Shown one piece after another: positions 26,719 through 36,542 of a DNA stretch of 64,000 bases. A program made the translations under genes and the position numbers. Positions within the stretch are counted from its first letter, which is position 1; each line of letters begins with the position of its first letter. The DNA lies in NCBI RefSeq assembly GCF_937903345.1, contig NZ_CALCZQ010000030.1, positions 1 to 64,000 on the forward strand, read 5' to 3'. Origin of the DNA: an uncultured Emticicia sp. (GTDB lineage: Bacteria > Bacteroidota > Bacteroidia > Cytophagales > Spirosomataceae). The notes under the pieces were generated by a model. The model did not search any database. It was not told the origin of the DNA and was given only the letters and a program-made list of their open reading frames with translations.

Positions 26719-28134
26719 ATGTTTGGCTTAGAAACCGACATTTTCCTCTTATTGTCATTCTGCCTTTTGGCTGCTTGTGCATTTGAATTCATCAACGGAT
26801 TTCATGATACAGCAAACGCTGTTGCAACCGTAATTTATACCAACTCTCTCAAACCAACCCAAGCCGTTGTTTGGTCAGGTATTGTCAACTTTATTGGAGT
26901 TGTTACGGGTGGAGTAGGGGTCGGAATGAGTATCGTAAACCTGCTTCCAGTAGAACTACTTATCGACCAAAATGTTTATCATAGCATCGCAATGGTCCTT
27001 GCATTGTTGTTTAGTGCTATTATCTGGAATTTCGGCACATGGTATTTTGGTATTCCAGCATCAAGCTCTCATACTTTGATAGGTGCTATTTTAGGTGTTG
27101 GTTTGGGCTATGCTTTACTCCCTGAAAATAAATCAGGAATTGCAGCAGTAAATTGGGATAAAGCCAAAGAGATTTTTTCTGCTTTGTTACTTTCTCCTAT
27201 GGTTGGTTTTGCATTGGCTGTATTCTTGATGTTTACTCTTCGCAGATTATTGAGTAAAGATATTAGAAAACAGGTATTCGACGAACCAAAGAAAGACGAG
27301 GTTCCTCCAGTTTGGATTCGTGCAATCTTGATTACAACTTGTACACTCGTGAGTTTCTTTCACGGCCGTAACGATGGTCAGAAAGGTATAGGTCTTGTAA
27401 TGTTGATTCTGATTGGAGTTTTACCAACATACTTTGCTATTAACAAAAGCATTGATTTTAAGACTTTAAAGCCAGAGCTTGCAACCATTTCTCAGCAAAT
27501 AGCCTTGATTGATACTACAAACGCATCAACTGCGGAAAAGGAAAAAATTGCCAAAGTCAATACAAGCATTAGTTTTTTGAATAGTATTTCAGATACTGGA
27601 AAGGTCGAAAAGTCCAATGCTTTAGATATACGCAAAGCACTACTTACAATTAGTGGTAACACAAAGAAATTAGTAGAAGATGAAGAAATTGTTTTAAGCG
27701 AAAACAGTAAAACAATTTTAGCAAATCTCGCTGCTAAAGAAGAAAAAGGTATTCGTCGCTTCACTGACCACGCTCCAATGTGGGTTATTTTGATGATTTC
27801 ACTGTCACTTGGTCTCGGAACAATGATTGGTTGGAAACGTATTGTGGTGACAGTCGGAGAGAAAATCGGTAAATCTCACCTCACCTATGCACAAGGAGCT
27901 TCGGCTGAGTTAGTTGCTGCAACTACAATCGGGCTTGCCTCATTTTTCAAACTTCCAGTAAGTACCACTCACGCATTATCTTCGGGTATTGCAGGTACGA
28001 TGGTAGCCAGTAAGGGTATCAAAAATCTTCAAGCAGGGACAATCAAAAGTATTCTTTTGGCTTGGGTATTAACCTTGCCAGTGGCCATTATACTATCAGC
28101 TTCATTATTCGTATTTTTCCGTTGGTTATTATAA
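26719..28134 (+). CDS. PiT-family inorganic phosphate transporter
   Basis: A 471-residue integral membrane protein of the PiT (PHO-4) family, a cation-coupled low-affinity phosphate symporter. The family's internal repeat is visible: the N-terminal signature FINGFHDTANAVATVI and a second-half counterpart FFHGRNDGQKGIG, and the paired PASSSHTLIGAILG and PVSTTHALSSGIAG loops. Ten or more spans are predicted, with a soluble insertion of about 100 residues (about 245-345) in the middle. No PhoU-like gene is adjacent. Ends in a perfect hairpin terminator. Confidence 0.92.
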   Translation: MFGLETDIFLLLSFCLLAACAFEFINGFHDTANAVATVIYTNSLKPTQAVVWSGIVNFIGVVTGGVGVGMSIVNLLPVELLIDQNVYHSIAMVLALLFSAIIWNFGTWYFGIPASSSHTLIGAILGVGLGYALLPENKSGIAAVNWDKAKEIFSALLLSPMVGFALAVFLMFTLRRLLSKDIRKQVFDEPKKDEVPPVWIRAILITTCTLVSFFHGRNDGQKGIGLVMLILIGVLPTYFAINKSIDFKTLKPELATISQQIALIDTTNASTAEKEKIAKVNTSISFLNSISDTGKVEKSNALDIRKALLTISGNTKKLVEDEEIVLSENSKTILANLAAKEEKGIRRFTDHAPMWVILMISLSLGLGTMIGWKRIVVTVGEKIGKSHLTYAQGASAELVAATTIGLASFFKLPVSTTHALSSGIAGTMVASKGIKNLQAGTIKSILLAWVLTLPVAIILSASLFVFFRWLL

Positions 28135-28154
28135 TTTTAGCCTAAAATAGCTTT

Positions 28155-28200
28155 AAAAACCGACAATGATAGCTTTTACTGCTACTCATTGTCGGTTTTT
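28155..28200. terminator. Strong hairpin terminator of the phosphate transporter
   Basis: A perfect 15-bp stem (28155-28169 with 28186-28200) with A- and T-runs at the two ends; active in the plus direction. Confidence 0.9.
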
Positions 28201-28857
28201 GATTTTACTTTGCTCAAAAAATCTTTATTTTTGGTATTCAAAATATTTTAACCCAAATATGACTCATAATTTTGCATTCCTACTTGCAAGATTCTACTTA
28301 TTTTCTTATTCTCATTTTCAGTTTTAACAGATAATTTTGGTCGGCAGCAAGGCTCATTGATTGTACCGATACTTTTAAAGTAAAACGTCTATTATTCCCT
28401 CAAAAAACATGAAAATGTAGGTTTTTGCGGTTGCTTTTAGCCATAATTTCAGCTTAATGTGAGTAAAAATTATTTAATTTTCAATATTTTCCCGTTAAAA
28501 CACACAAAAATTTTTTAAGATAAAAATAATCTGCCCGAAATAAATTTTGTTTTTTTTGATTGATAGTTTTGAATATGTAGTGACAAGCTCGTCAGCGATG
28601 TAATTGACTATTATCTAAATTGTCGTATGCACTATCTCTTTTGAAAGGACCAAGACCATCGAAAAAATCTTATCAGAATCTCGGAAGTTTTTTATCTAAA
28701 TTTATATCTTTTAAAAAAATCAAAATACTTTTTCCTAAATTTGTACAAAAATATTATGCAAGCATACTAAATTGCTATATGGGAATGTTTTCTCTGACAG
28801 CCAAGTATTGCATCAATAGTTGAAAATAATTGTTTATTGATATTCGAAAACTGAAAA
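28201..28857. other. Long intergenic stretch without a supported gene
   Basis: About 650 AT-rich bases. Several TAnnTTTG matches occur (28267, 28332, 28564, 28736) but none has a TTTG box at the right distance, as expected by chance in such composition. A 67-codon open frame at 28620-28823 has no recognisable family. The stretch presumably holds the promoter of the sterol-desaturase-family gene. Confidence 0.5.
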
Positions 28858-30129
28858 ATGGAAACCTACGGTAAAATTCTTACGATTGCTAGTCCGCTAT
28901 TTTTATTGTTAGTGCTTATCGAAAAGGCCTATGGCTACTTTATCAGAAAAGATTCGTTCAAGGGAATGGATATGATTTCGAGCTTAACTTCAGGCTATAC
29001 CAATTCGGTGAAAGATGTTTTGGGCTTAAGTGTTTCGATTCTTTCTTACGAATGGATGGTAAACCATTGGACATTCTACAAAATTGAGTCAACGATTTGG
29101 GTGTATATCATCGCCTTCGTTTCTCTCGATTTGACTGGCTATTTGGTGCATCGCATGGCACATTCAATCAATTTTTTCTGGAATAAACACGCCATTCACC
29201 ATAGTAGCGAAGAGTTTAATTTGGCCTGTGCCTTACGCCAAAGTATTTCTTCGTTTGTGAGTTTATTTACTGTATTTTTGCTACCAGCCGCATTATTGGG
29301 CGTAGATGCCAAAGTTATTGCCATAGTTGCTCCGCTGCATCTTTTTGCACAGTTTTGGTACCATACTGTTTATATTGGAAAGATGGGAATTCTTGAAAAA
29401 TTCATCGTTACGCCCTCTCACCATCGAGTGCATCATGCCATTAATCCCGAATATTTGGATAAAAACCACGGACAAATTTTTATTATTTGGGATAAACTTT
29501 TTGGCACATTTCAAGAAGAATTACCTAATGTTCCGCCAGTCTATGGCATCACACGCCCCGCCAGTACTTGGAATCCTATAAAGATCAATTTTCAGCATTT
29601 GTGGTTTTTGATAAAAGATGCTTATCATACGAATAGTTTGAAAGATAAATTTAGAATTTGGTTTATGCCAACTGGCTGGAGACCAGCCGATGTAGAGGCT
29701 CGTTTCCCCGATAATAAAATAGAAGACCCGTATAATTTCGAGAAATATGCCCCAAAAATATCTAAACCGATGTTCATTTGGATATGGTTTCAGTTTCTTT
29801 TTACTTTCGGAATGCTGTTTTATTTCTACGGAAACATCAGCAAATTAGGCGTACCAAATATGTTTGTTTATGGAGGATTTATCTACTTAACAGTATTTGC
29901 ATATACTGAATTAATGGACAGAAACCCCTACGCGATTGTGTGGGAAATTATCAAAAATATCATTGGCTTTGCCTTAATATACCAAATGGGTGATTGGTTT
30001 GGCAGTGGCTCACAATACCCATGGGTAACTACCATTCTGATGGTTTACTTCATACTTTCAACTGTTTTTACTGCTTACTTCGTAAAGTTTGAGATTCGAG
30101 AAGAAAGTGAGAAAGTAACTCTGGCCTAA
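28858..30129 (+). CDS. Sterol desaturase / fatty acid hydroxylase superfamily protein
   Basis: A 423-residue membrane protein with the di-iron His clusters of the superfamily: HRMAH (HxxxH), HAIHHSS and SHHRVHH, plus NHGQ. Hydrophobic spans lie before, between and after them, with a longer C-terminal membrane region than in minimal members. It would hydroxylate or desaturate a lipid at the inner membrane using O2. The lipid is unknown; relatives act on sterols, carotenoids, alkylglycerols and fatty acids. Monocistronic. Confidence 0.88.
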   Translation: METYGKILTIASPLFLLLVLIEKAYGYFIRKDSFKGMDMISSLTSGYTNSVKDVLGLSVSILSYEWMVNHWTFYKIESTIWVYIIAFVSLDLTGYLVHRMAHSINFFWNKHAIHHSSEEFNLACALRQSISSFVSLFTVFLLPAALLGVDAKVIAIVAPLHLFAQFWYHTVYIGKMGILEKFIVTPSHHRVHHAINPEYLDKNHGQIFIIWDKLFGTFQEELPNVPPVYGITRPASTWNPIKINFQHLWFLIKDAYHTNSLKDKFRIWFMPTGWRPADVEARFPDNKIEDPYNFEKYAPKISKPMFIWIWFQFLFTFGMLFYFYGNISKLGVPNMFVYGGFIYLTVFAYTELMDRNPYAIVWEIIKNIIGFALIYQMGDWFGSGSQYPWVTTILMVYFILSTVFTAYFVKFEIREESEKVTLA

Positions 30130-30148
30130 GTTAATATTAGAGAATATA

Positions 30149-30187
30149 TTTATGGCATATCTCTTAGACGTGCCATAAATGTTTTTG
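30149..30187. terminator. Hairpin terminator
   Basis: TTTATGGCA (30149-30157) pairs with TGCCATAAA (30171-30179), followed by GTTTTTGG. It lies between the convergent sterol-desaturase and patatin genes. Confidence 0.7.
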
Positions 30188-30219
30188 GTTATCAGAATTG
30201 ATAATCCTGCCTCTCAAAC

Positions 30220-31131
30220 CTAAGAAAACAAAGCCTCGTGCCCATATTCGTAGCCTTTTTTGATTATTTCCTTCACATCATTGGTCGTAAAATCGGTTAA
30301 TTCAATATGTAAAGGTTCTTTTGGGCGAATAACAGTGAGTTTGATTTTCTTTGTAAGGCTAAAAGGCCCAATACTTCCATAGTTTTCAGCATAATTTTCA
30401 GCCCATTCAATGTCATTATTTTCAAATTGATTTACAGTAATGTCTTTTATACGCTCAATTAGGCTAAAAAAACTTCGATAATTAAACTGTTCTAAAGATT
30501 TGTTTTTCGGGTGAGTAGCCACACAGTAAATTTCTGTAGCTCCATCTTCAATCGCTTTTCTTAGCGGCACAACTTCACGCAAACCACCATCCATGTACGC
30601 TTGTCGGTGGTCGCCCCCAATCTGAATAGCTGGCATAATAAAAGGTAGTGAACTACTTGCACGTAAGTAATCTAAAAAATGCTGTTCGAGCGGGTCAGTA
30701 TAATGCATTTCACCCGAATTGATATTGACTGCCCCGACCTTAAGCTTTATTGGGCTCTTCCGCATAGTTGTAACATCCAAATATTTTTTAAGTTTTTCGT
30801 GCAAGGGGTTTGTATCGATCAAGCCATCAAAACGGCTCAGAAGTGTATCAATACCCAACGAAAACTTTGATTTTAGTACGCCAATATCTGAAGGCTGTGT
30901 TATATTTTCAAGCCAAAATTGTAATAGTTTTTTATTGACCAAATCCCAATTGATTTTGCCATTTTTGAGATGTTGTTTACCTGCCTCATTGACCATAAAA
31001 GAGCCATTTAAGGCTCCCGCCGAAATACCGTAAATCATTTCTGGTTTGAAACCGGTATCCAAAATTGCATGAATAACGCCTACTTGCCAAGCTCCTTTGA
31101 GTGATCCACCACCTAAAACCAATGCCCTCAT
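30220..31131 (-). CDS. Patatin-like phospholipase
   Basis: A 303-residue soluble patatin-fold lipase. The oxyanion loop is VLGGGSLKGAW at residues 4-14, the nucleophile Ser is in GISAGALNG, and the catalytic Asp is in MDGGLREVVP. No signal peptide. Patatins release fatty acids from membrane lipids. It is a complete small member of the family, similar in layout to RssA-type proteins. Role in this cell is not fixed by its neighbours. Confidence 0.9.
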   Translation of the reverse strand: MRALVLGGGSLKGAWQVGVIHAILDTGFKPEMIYGISAGALNGSFMVNEAGKQHLKNGKINWDLVNKKLLQFWLENITQPSDIGVLKSKFSLGIDTLLSRFDGLIDTNPLHEKLKKYLDVTTMRKSPIKLKVGAVNINSGEMHYTDPLEQHFLDYLRASSSLPFIMPAIQIGGDHRQAYMDGGLREVVPLRKAIEDGATEIYCVATHPKNKSLEQFNYRSFFSLIERIKDITVNQFENNDIEWAENYAENYGSIGPFSLTKKIKLTVIRPKEPLHIELTDFTTNDVKEIIKKGYEYGHEALFS

Positions 31132-31432
31132 ATTTAGATAAATGTTTTTTTTATACTAAGCCATTACTGCGACTAAAATAATAAATTTTGAAAAATGCTG
31201 TGCAAATATGATGCTTAAAAAACAAAACCTACTTTCTGATAGTGTGTTAATAATTTAAACAAACTTTTTTACTCAAAAATATTAAATTTTAGTTTTATAA
31301 ATTGGTATAATTCAAGAAAAATTTGAACAATATCTTTAAAAACAATATATTTTTCTATAATCTGCTCAATAAGTCAGAAATCAATCGTAAAATTGCATAC
31401 GCAGGGCAAAACAACATTTTGCTCATCTCTTC
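31132..31432. other. Divergent intergenic region
   Basis: Three hundred AT-rich bases between the divergent patatin and polyprenyl synthase genes. It must contain both promoters, but no pair of boxes fitting the Bacteroidetes consensus was found. Confidence 0.4.
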
Positions 31433-32407
31433 ATGTCGTTAGATATTAACCAAATACAAGCTCCAATCGTACAAGATTTGGAAATTTTCGAGAAAAAATT
31501 TCGTCAGTCGATGAAGACCGACGTGATGCTGCTCGACCAAATTATGAAATATATTATTCATCGGAAAGGTAAGCAAATTAGGCCGATGTTTATATTTCTG
31601 ACAGCTGGAACTATCGGCCAAATCAATGAAGCTACTTATCGTGGAGCAGCACTCATCGAACTCTTACACACAGCTACCCTCGTTCATGATGACGTGGTTG
31701 ATGATTCAAACTATCGCCGAGGATTTTTTTCAATTAAGGCACTTTGGAAAAACAAAATTGCAGTTTTAGTAGGCGATTATTTGCTTTCTCGTGGCTTACT
31801 TTTGAGCGTAGATAATGGAGATTATGATTTGCTTAAAATTGTTTCGACTGCCGTAAAAGAATTAAGCGAAGGCGAACTATTGCAGATTGAAAAAGCCCGT
31901 AAGCTTGACATTACCGAAGAAATTTACTACGAAGTGATTCGTCAAAAAACAGCTTCTCTGATTGCTTCATGTTGTGCTGTTGGGGCGGCCTCGGTTAGTG
32001 CAAGTGCCGAAGTTGTAGCCAAAGCCAAACTTTTGGGTGAAAAAATAGGTATGGCGTTTCAGATAAAAGATGATCTTTTTGATTATGGTGATGCCGAAAT
32101 TGGCAAACCAACCGGCATTGATATAAAAGAAAAGAAAATGACCTTGCCACTGATATATGCCCTCAATCATGCATCTTGGTCTGACAAACGTCATATTATT
32201 AATCTAATAAAAAATCATTCCGAAAATCCTAGAAAAGTTACCGAAGTGATTGACTTCGTGAAAAAATCAGGTGGAATTCAATATACCACCGAAGTTATGA
32301 AACGCTTCGTAAAAGAAGCCAACGACATCCTCTTTACATTTCCCGACTCTGCTTTCCGTCAATCATTACACGACTTAGTGCTTTTTTCAATTGAACGTAC
32401 TAAATAA
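31433..32407 (+). CDS. Trans-polyprenyl diphosphate synthase
   Basis: A 324-residue soluble enzyme that elongates allylic diphosphates with IPP. The first Asp-rich motif is in LVHDDVVDDS followed by YRRG, and the second is FQIKDDLFDY; GKQIRPMFIF is the conserved IPP-binding block. Chain length is probably long (octaprenyl or similar, for menaquinone side chain), judged from overall similarity to IspB, but this is inference. Monocistronic. Confidence 0.9.
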   Translation: MSLDINQIQAPIVQDLEIFEKKFRQSMKTDVMLLDQIMKYIIHRKGKQIRPMFIFLTAGTIGQINEATYRGAALIELLHTATLVHDDVVDDSNYRRGFFSIKALWKNKIAVLVGDYLLSRGLLLSVDNGDYDLLKIVSTAVKELSEGELLQIEKARKLDITEEIYYEVIRQKTASLIASCCAVGAASVSASAEVVAKAKLLGEKIGMAFQIKDDLFDYGDAEIGKPTGIDIKEKKMTLPLIYALNHASWSDKRHIINLIKNHSENPRKVTEVIDFVKKSGGIQYTTEVMKRFVKEANDILFTFPDSAFRQSLHDLVLFSIERTK

Positions 32408-32615
32408 ACTGTAAAATCTGAATATAATGTTAAATTTATACAAATTGTATAGATGGTTTGTTTTGTATATATGAAATATCCTGTTCTAATTAAAGTATCA
32501 ATAATTATCATATTATGTGAAAATATTGAAAAAAGTGTAAAAATGGAATATACAATTCAGGCAAAATAAATAAAATAATGTGAAAATATTATAAATATTG
32601 AAAATTCAGATAAAA

Positions 32616-33464
32616 ATGAAAAATTTAATTAAGCTTTTAATAATGAGTGTTTTACTGAATACTGCAACGGCTCAAAGTATTGAAAAAAAGTTTGATAATA
32701 ACCCAGTATCCAATTACTTATCGAAGCTTCCATCAGGCATAAAGGTAACAATGGCTGTGGAAAATATGGATGGGAAGCTATTTTTTGAGTATCAAACGGA
32801 TATAAAAGTGGCATCGGCAAGTGTTATAAAAGTGCCGATTTTGATGTCATTGATGGAAAAAGTACAAGCTAATGAGATTAGTTTATCGAATGTCCATCTC
32901 TTGACGAATGCCGAAAAAGTTGGCGGTTCGGGAGTTTTGATGAATGCTTCGGAAGGCAAAAAACTGACGATCAGAGAGCTTGCTCAAGAAATGATTCGGA
33001 CGAGCGACAATACGGCTACCAATATTCTGATTCGGGAAATTGGAATGGAAAAGATTAACCAAAATCTAATGAAGTGGGGAACAACAAAAACTCGACTGAA
33101 TAGAGTGATGATGGATACCGATGCAGTAAAGCAAGGTAGAGAAAATTATATCAATGTGCTGGAAATCAATGCTTTACTACGATTGATTTATAACAAAAAG
33201 GTAGCAAATGCGATACTTTGTGACGAAATGATTGGTATGCTAAAAAATTGTGAAGATAGCACGACGATTCCGAGTCAGCTCCCGAAAGATTTGGAAATTG
33301 CTCATAAAACTGGTACACTCGCTTATGTTAGGGGTGATGCTGCTATTGTGTTTACGGCTCAACCTTTTGTGATTTCAATCTTTGTAGCAGGTTTTGACAA
33401 AGAAGCAACAGCCGAAAAAATAATCGGTGATTTGGCTAAAATTTGTTGGGAAGGGTTGAAATGA
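32616..33464 (+). CDS. Exported class A beta-lactamase-fold serine hydrolase
   Basis: A 282-residue exported protein of the Beta-lactamase2 family (PF13354). Signal peptide 1-19. Three of the active-site motifs are present: S69-V-I-K72, S130-D-N132 and K231-T-G233. The omega-loop region (about 160-178, MMDTDAVKQGREN) has no Glu at the position of Ambler E166, which deacylates penicillin in true class A enzymes, so strong beta-lactamase activity is doubtful; a peptidoglycan DD-peptidase-like role is possible. The frame opens at a TTG (32598), but the ATG at 32616 fits the signal peptide. Confidence 0.82.
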   Translation: MKNLIKLLIMSVLLNTATAQSIEKKFDNNPVSNYLSKLPSGIKVTMAVENMDGKLFFEYQTDIKVASASVIKVPILMSLMEKVQANEISLSNVHLLTNAEKVGGSGVLMNASEGKKLTIRELAQEMIRTSDNTATNILIREIGMEKINQNLMKWGTTKTRLNRVMMDTDAVKQGRENYINVLEINALLRLIYNKKVANAILCDEMIGMLKNCEDSTTIPSQLPKDLEIAHKTGTLAYVRGDAAIVFTAQPFVISIFVAGFDKEATAEKIIGDLAKICWEGLK

Positions 33465-33490
33465 GGCTAATTGTTTTCTTCCGAAAAAAG

Positions 33491-33523
33491 TTTGAAAAAT
33501 CAAAAAAAAATTATCTAATTTTG
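33491..33523 (+). promoter_or_regulatory. Bacteroidetes-type promoter of the beta-propeller gene
   Basis: TTTG (33491-33494), 21 nt, TAATTTTG (33516-33523): both boxes and spacing match. The expected leader is about 95 nt. Confidence 0.6.
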
Positions 33524-33625
33524 ATAGTAAATCGAAAAGGAGAAACCCGAAAAGCCTTTTAAAGTGAGTAGGGGCGGTTTGCCGAAAACGTGTAGAGTAG
33601 GCATTATTTAATCGATTATAACGCT

Positions 33626-34408
33626 ATGAAAAAGGGTATTCATTTGTTTACGTTTGTTTTTTGCTTGTTATTAAATAGTCAACTTTTTGCTCAAGGTTGG
33701 GAGCGAGTTGGGGGTGAAGGTGACTGGAAAAATACAGCAGGAATAGTTTCAATGAATGGTTATTTGTATAGTCTCGAACATAATGGGACGCTTTATAGAA
33801 CCGATAAATCGGGCAGATATGAGCAAATCGGAGAAGCTGGAAGTTTTGCTAATGTTGATTTTGGCGTAGCACTTGATGGCGAGATTTGGACGATTGAAAG
33901 TGGAACTTTATACCGAAATGATGCACGCACGTTGGCCTGGGTTCAGATTGGAAAATCAGGCGAATGGAAAAATACAGCAGCCGCAGCGGCAATGAACGGC
34001 AAACTATATACGATTGAAACTGATGGTACGCTTTATGAAACCTCGAAAGATGGCTCGTGGAGGCCAATTGGCAATAAAGGTGAGTTTAAGGATGTAAGTA
34101 TGCTACAAGCAATGGACAGCTATTTATGGACGATTGAAAATGGCACGTTGTACCGGACCAGTATCAGAGCCATGCGATGGGAGCAGATTGGTAAAGAGGG
34201 TGATTTTGCAGAAACCATTGCGATAGTGGCTGAAGGTGGTTTTTTGTGGAGTGTAGAGCAAGACGGAACTTTGTTTAAAAATGATAAAAATGGCAATTAC
34301 ATGCAAGTTGGAGATAAAGGCCTCCTCAAAGATGTGAATATGATTGCAGCGATGGGAGGAAAGCTTTATGTAGTTGAAAATGGTACACTTTACAGAACCA
34401 CCAATTAA
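33626..34408 (+). CDS. Secreted tectonin-like beta-propeller protein
   Basis: A 260-residue protein: signal peptide (1-22, cleavage FA-Q), then six repeats of about 40 residues that fill the rest. Each repeat has a W-x-x-I-G-x-x-G start, a hydrophobic strand and a closing I-E-x-G-T-L-Y-R type strand (for example WTIENGTLYRT). This predicts a six-bladed propeller as in tectonins and fungal lectins. No catalytic residue is evident, so it probably binds a glycan or protein outside the cell. The exact family is not certain. Own promoter and terminator; the MITE-bracketed segment begins just after it. Confidence 0.75.
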   Translation: MKKGIHLFTFVFCLLLNSQLFAQGWERVGGEGDWKNTAGIVSMNGYLYSLEHNGTLYRTDKSGRYEQIGEAGSFANVDFGVALDGEIWTIESGTLYRNDARTLAWVQIGKSGEWKNTAAAAAMNGKLYTIETDGTLYETSKDGSWRPIGNKGEFKDVSMLQAMDSYLWTIENGTLYRTSIRAMRWEQIGKEGDFAETIAIVAEGGFLWSVEQDGTLFKNDKNGNYMQVGDKGLLKDVNMIAAMGGKLYVVENGTLYRTTN

Positions 34409-34425
34409 GAATTTATTAGTTTTTA

Positions 34426-34462
34426 CAAAAAATGCCCGCTTTTTTACAGTGGGCATTTTTTA
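34426..34462 (+). terminator. Intrinsic terminator of the propeller gene
   Basis: AAAAATGCCC (34428-34437) pairs with GGGCATTTTT (34451-34460), ending in a T-run. Confidence 0.85.
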
Positions 34463-34500
34463 TGGAATATGGTGAACTATGTGTTCGCAATGGGGATTTT

Positions 34501-34649
34501 GTTACCTCAGAGTCTCCCTTTTCGGGGACTCTGAGGCATTGGTCTATACACTTTTTTAACTTCTTAGTTTTTTGCTTTGTATTAATTTCTCTGGTTCGCC
34601 AAGACCTACGCCCTCAGAGTCCCGTGAAAAACGGATACTCTGAGGGAAC
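34501..34649. repeat. MITE-like palindromic element, copy 1
   Basis: A 149-bp element identical to copy 2 at 145 of 149 positions and in the same orientation. Each end is an inverted arm of about 45 bp; each arm itself folds into a hairpin (CCTCAGAGTC with GACTCTGAGG). The differences include decay of the terminal repeat at position 4 and in the right stem (GATACTC for GAGACTC). No transposase is inside. Confidence 0.85.
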
Positions 34650-34768
34650 GAAAAATTAATAAAGGATTGCCAAAGTGCTGTCTTATCCGCCGAAAATTAT
34701 GCGTTTGAAAACTGAAAAACTAGCGAATTTGGCTTGTCGAACGAGCCTTTGAGTTAAAAACTATCAAA

Positions 34769-36175
34769 CTATTTTTGAAGCATACGAGGAATATCCACAA
34801 CTTCTATAGTTGACAATTGTTCATCTGTTATATCTGCCAATGTAATAATTCTATTAGCTTGATTATTAATTGTATGCTCAAATAAATTTCTTGCAAGTCT
34901 TGCGTTGCCGAAGGTTTCATCTTTCGCTTCGTACAAAAATTTAAATATTTCAAGTAGTTTTTGTTCAGCTTCAATTGTTAATTTGAAGCTATCATTCTCA
35001 CAAAGTAGTGTAAATATTTTTTGAAGCTGTTCTGGATAGTAATCTTCAAATGATAGATATTTATTAAACCTTGATTTAAGCCCAGGATTTGTCTCAAGAA
35101 ATTTACTCATTTTCTCAGTGTAACCAGCTACTATAACAATTAAGTCATCTCGATTATCTTCCATCAATTTTAATAATGTATCAATTGCTTCCGAACCAAA
35201 ATCTTGCCCTTCACCATTTAATGTGTATGCTTCATCGATAAACAAAATTCCTCCTAAAGCTCTACTCACTACCTCATGTACTTTCAATGCCGTTTGTCCA
35301 ACGTAGCCTGCTACAAGTCCAGCTCTATCTATTTCAACTAAGTGTCCTTTGCTTATAACTCCTAAAGCTCTGTATATCTTTGATAGCTGTCTTGCTATTG
35401 TTGTTTTCCCAGTTCCTGGATTTCCGTAAAAAACTAAATGTTTAGATGTTGGAGCACTGTTCATTCCCTTAGAGACTCGTAATTGTTGAATTTTCAGAAA
35501 GTTGACCATTTCTTGTACATCCTTTTTTACATTATCTAAACCAACTAAACTATTCAATTCAGTTAGTAATTCATCCAATGAATGAGATTTTTCCTTCTCA
35601 TTATTTTTAAATAATGGCGATTCTTTGGTCGTTTCAGCATCAGAAATACTTTCTGTAGGATAAAATAACTTTCTCAACTTTTCTAAACCTACTAATTTCC
35701 GATTACTTACTCTACCATCAGCTTTCACGTATGCATTTGCAAACCGAAAAAACATTGTCCTCGCAAGTTGGCCGAAATTAGTTCCATACGCATTGTCGTA
35801 TTCATCTAAGTCTTCTATGGCATACGGCAGTTTTATCTCTTCAAATAGGTGTCTATTTCTATCAAGGGAATTTTGAAAATGCTCCAATAATTTTTCTGAT
35901 GAAAGATAACTTCTATTTTCATTTTCATCTGCTTCCAAAAAAATTTGTTCAATATCTCTGATAAAATCAACTTCTTGTAATGAATAGCCATTTTCAAGAT
36001 TGGAAAAGCTACGTGAGAGTCTAACAAAACTTAACCTAATATTAACTTTGCCGTCTGGTATACGATCATTTTCTTCCCAATATTTCCATTCTATTTCTTC
36101 AATTGGTGCGATAAATTGAGGATAGCAATCAATGATGTAGCGTTTAATTGAAGATGAATCGGAATGGAAAGGCAT
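34769..36175 (-). CDS. AAA+ ATPase of the CbxX/CfxQ-SpoVK type with a TerB-like N-terminal part
   Basis: A 468-residue soluble protein. The C-terminal AAA+ domain has Walker A GNPGTGKT (251-258), Walker B LFIDEA (311-316), the pore-type loop AGYVGQ and a sensor-like VIVAGY. This is the CbxX/CfxQ subgroup, which includes rubisco activase-like and T7SS EccA proteins. The first 200 residues hold a helical region with ARTMFFRFANAYVKADGRVS (138-157), resembling TerB-like domains. Such chaperone-like ATPases remodel partner proteins, so the target should be nearby; the only neighbour is a truncated-looking small ORF. The gene sits between two MITE copies and looks accessory. Family call for the AAA+ part is firm, the TerB-like part is tentative. 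Confidence 0.82.
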   Translation of the reverse strand: MPFHSDSSSIKRYIIDCYPQFIAPIEEIEWKYWEENDRIPDGKVNIRLSFVRLSRSFSNLENGYSLQEVDFIRDIEQIFLEADENENRSYLSSEKLLEHFQNSLDRNRHLFEEIKLPYAIEDLDEYDNAYGTNFGQLARTMFFRFANAYVKADGRVSNRKLVGLEKLRKLFYPTESISDAETTKESPLFKNNEKEKSHSLDELLTELNSLVGLDNVKKDVQEMVNFLKIQQLRVSKGMNSAPTSKHLVFYGNPGTGKTTIARQLSKIYRALGVISKGHLVEIDRAGLVAGYVGQTALKVHEVVSRALGGILFIDEAYTLNGEGQDFGSEAIDTLLKLMEDNRDDLIVIVAGYTEKMSKFLETNPGLKSRFNKYLSFEDYYPEQLQKIFTLLCENDSFKLTIEAEQKLLEIFKFLYEAKDETFGNARLARNLFEHTINNQANRIITLADITDEQLSTIEVVDIPRMLQK

Positions 36176-36542
36176 GTCGTGTTAGTTTATTAATGATTAG
36201 AGGTTTCTTTTTGAAATTTGCTTTTTAATTTTTCCAACAACCATGATGATGATGGGCGTTGAGTGATTTTTGTGTTAATTCGTTAATTGTCAGACCTTTA
36301 CATCATCATTTTCGTTGGGAGCATTGATTTTTGAGTGCTATTCAAATATGATGTCGAACGAAAATATGAGTGCTAAGGTAAAAAGAATTGTAGTAAAATC
36401 ATAGAAGCTATCGAGAAAAAAAGCCTTTAAAAACTTCGCTTTCATCGTGTCGCAAGTGCCGATGAGTGCTAACTTAAAATCAAAGAACTAATACTTTGAG
36501 CTTCGCTATTGTCTTGTCGCACGAAAATAAGGTTACTGTTTT
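36176..36542. other. Upstream region of the AAA+ gene with degenerate repeats
   Basis: Contains an imperfect inverted repeat (36234-36251 against 36301-36318, 15 of 18 matching, with ATGATGATG/CATCATCAT cores). Also three copies of GAGTGCTA and two of a CTTCGCT...TGTCGCA pattern between 36330 and 36530. No gene is seen. These may be regulatory or the remains of an older repeat. Confidence 0.45.

Noticed and set aside
28620..28823. A 67-codon plus-strand frame in the long gap before the sterol-desaturase gene
   Set aside because: Low-complexity Lys/Phe-rich composition as expected from AT-rich DNA, with no recognisable domain.
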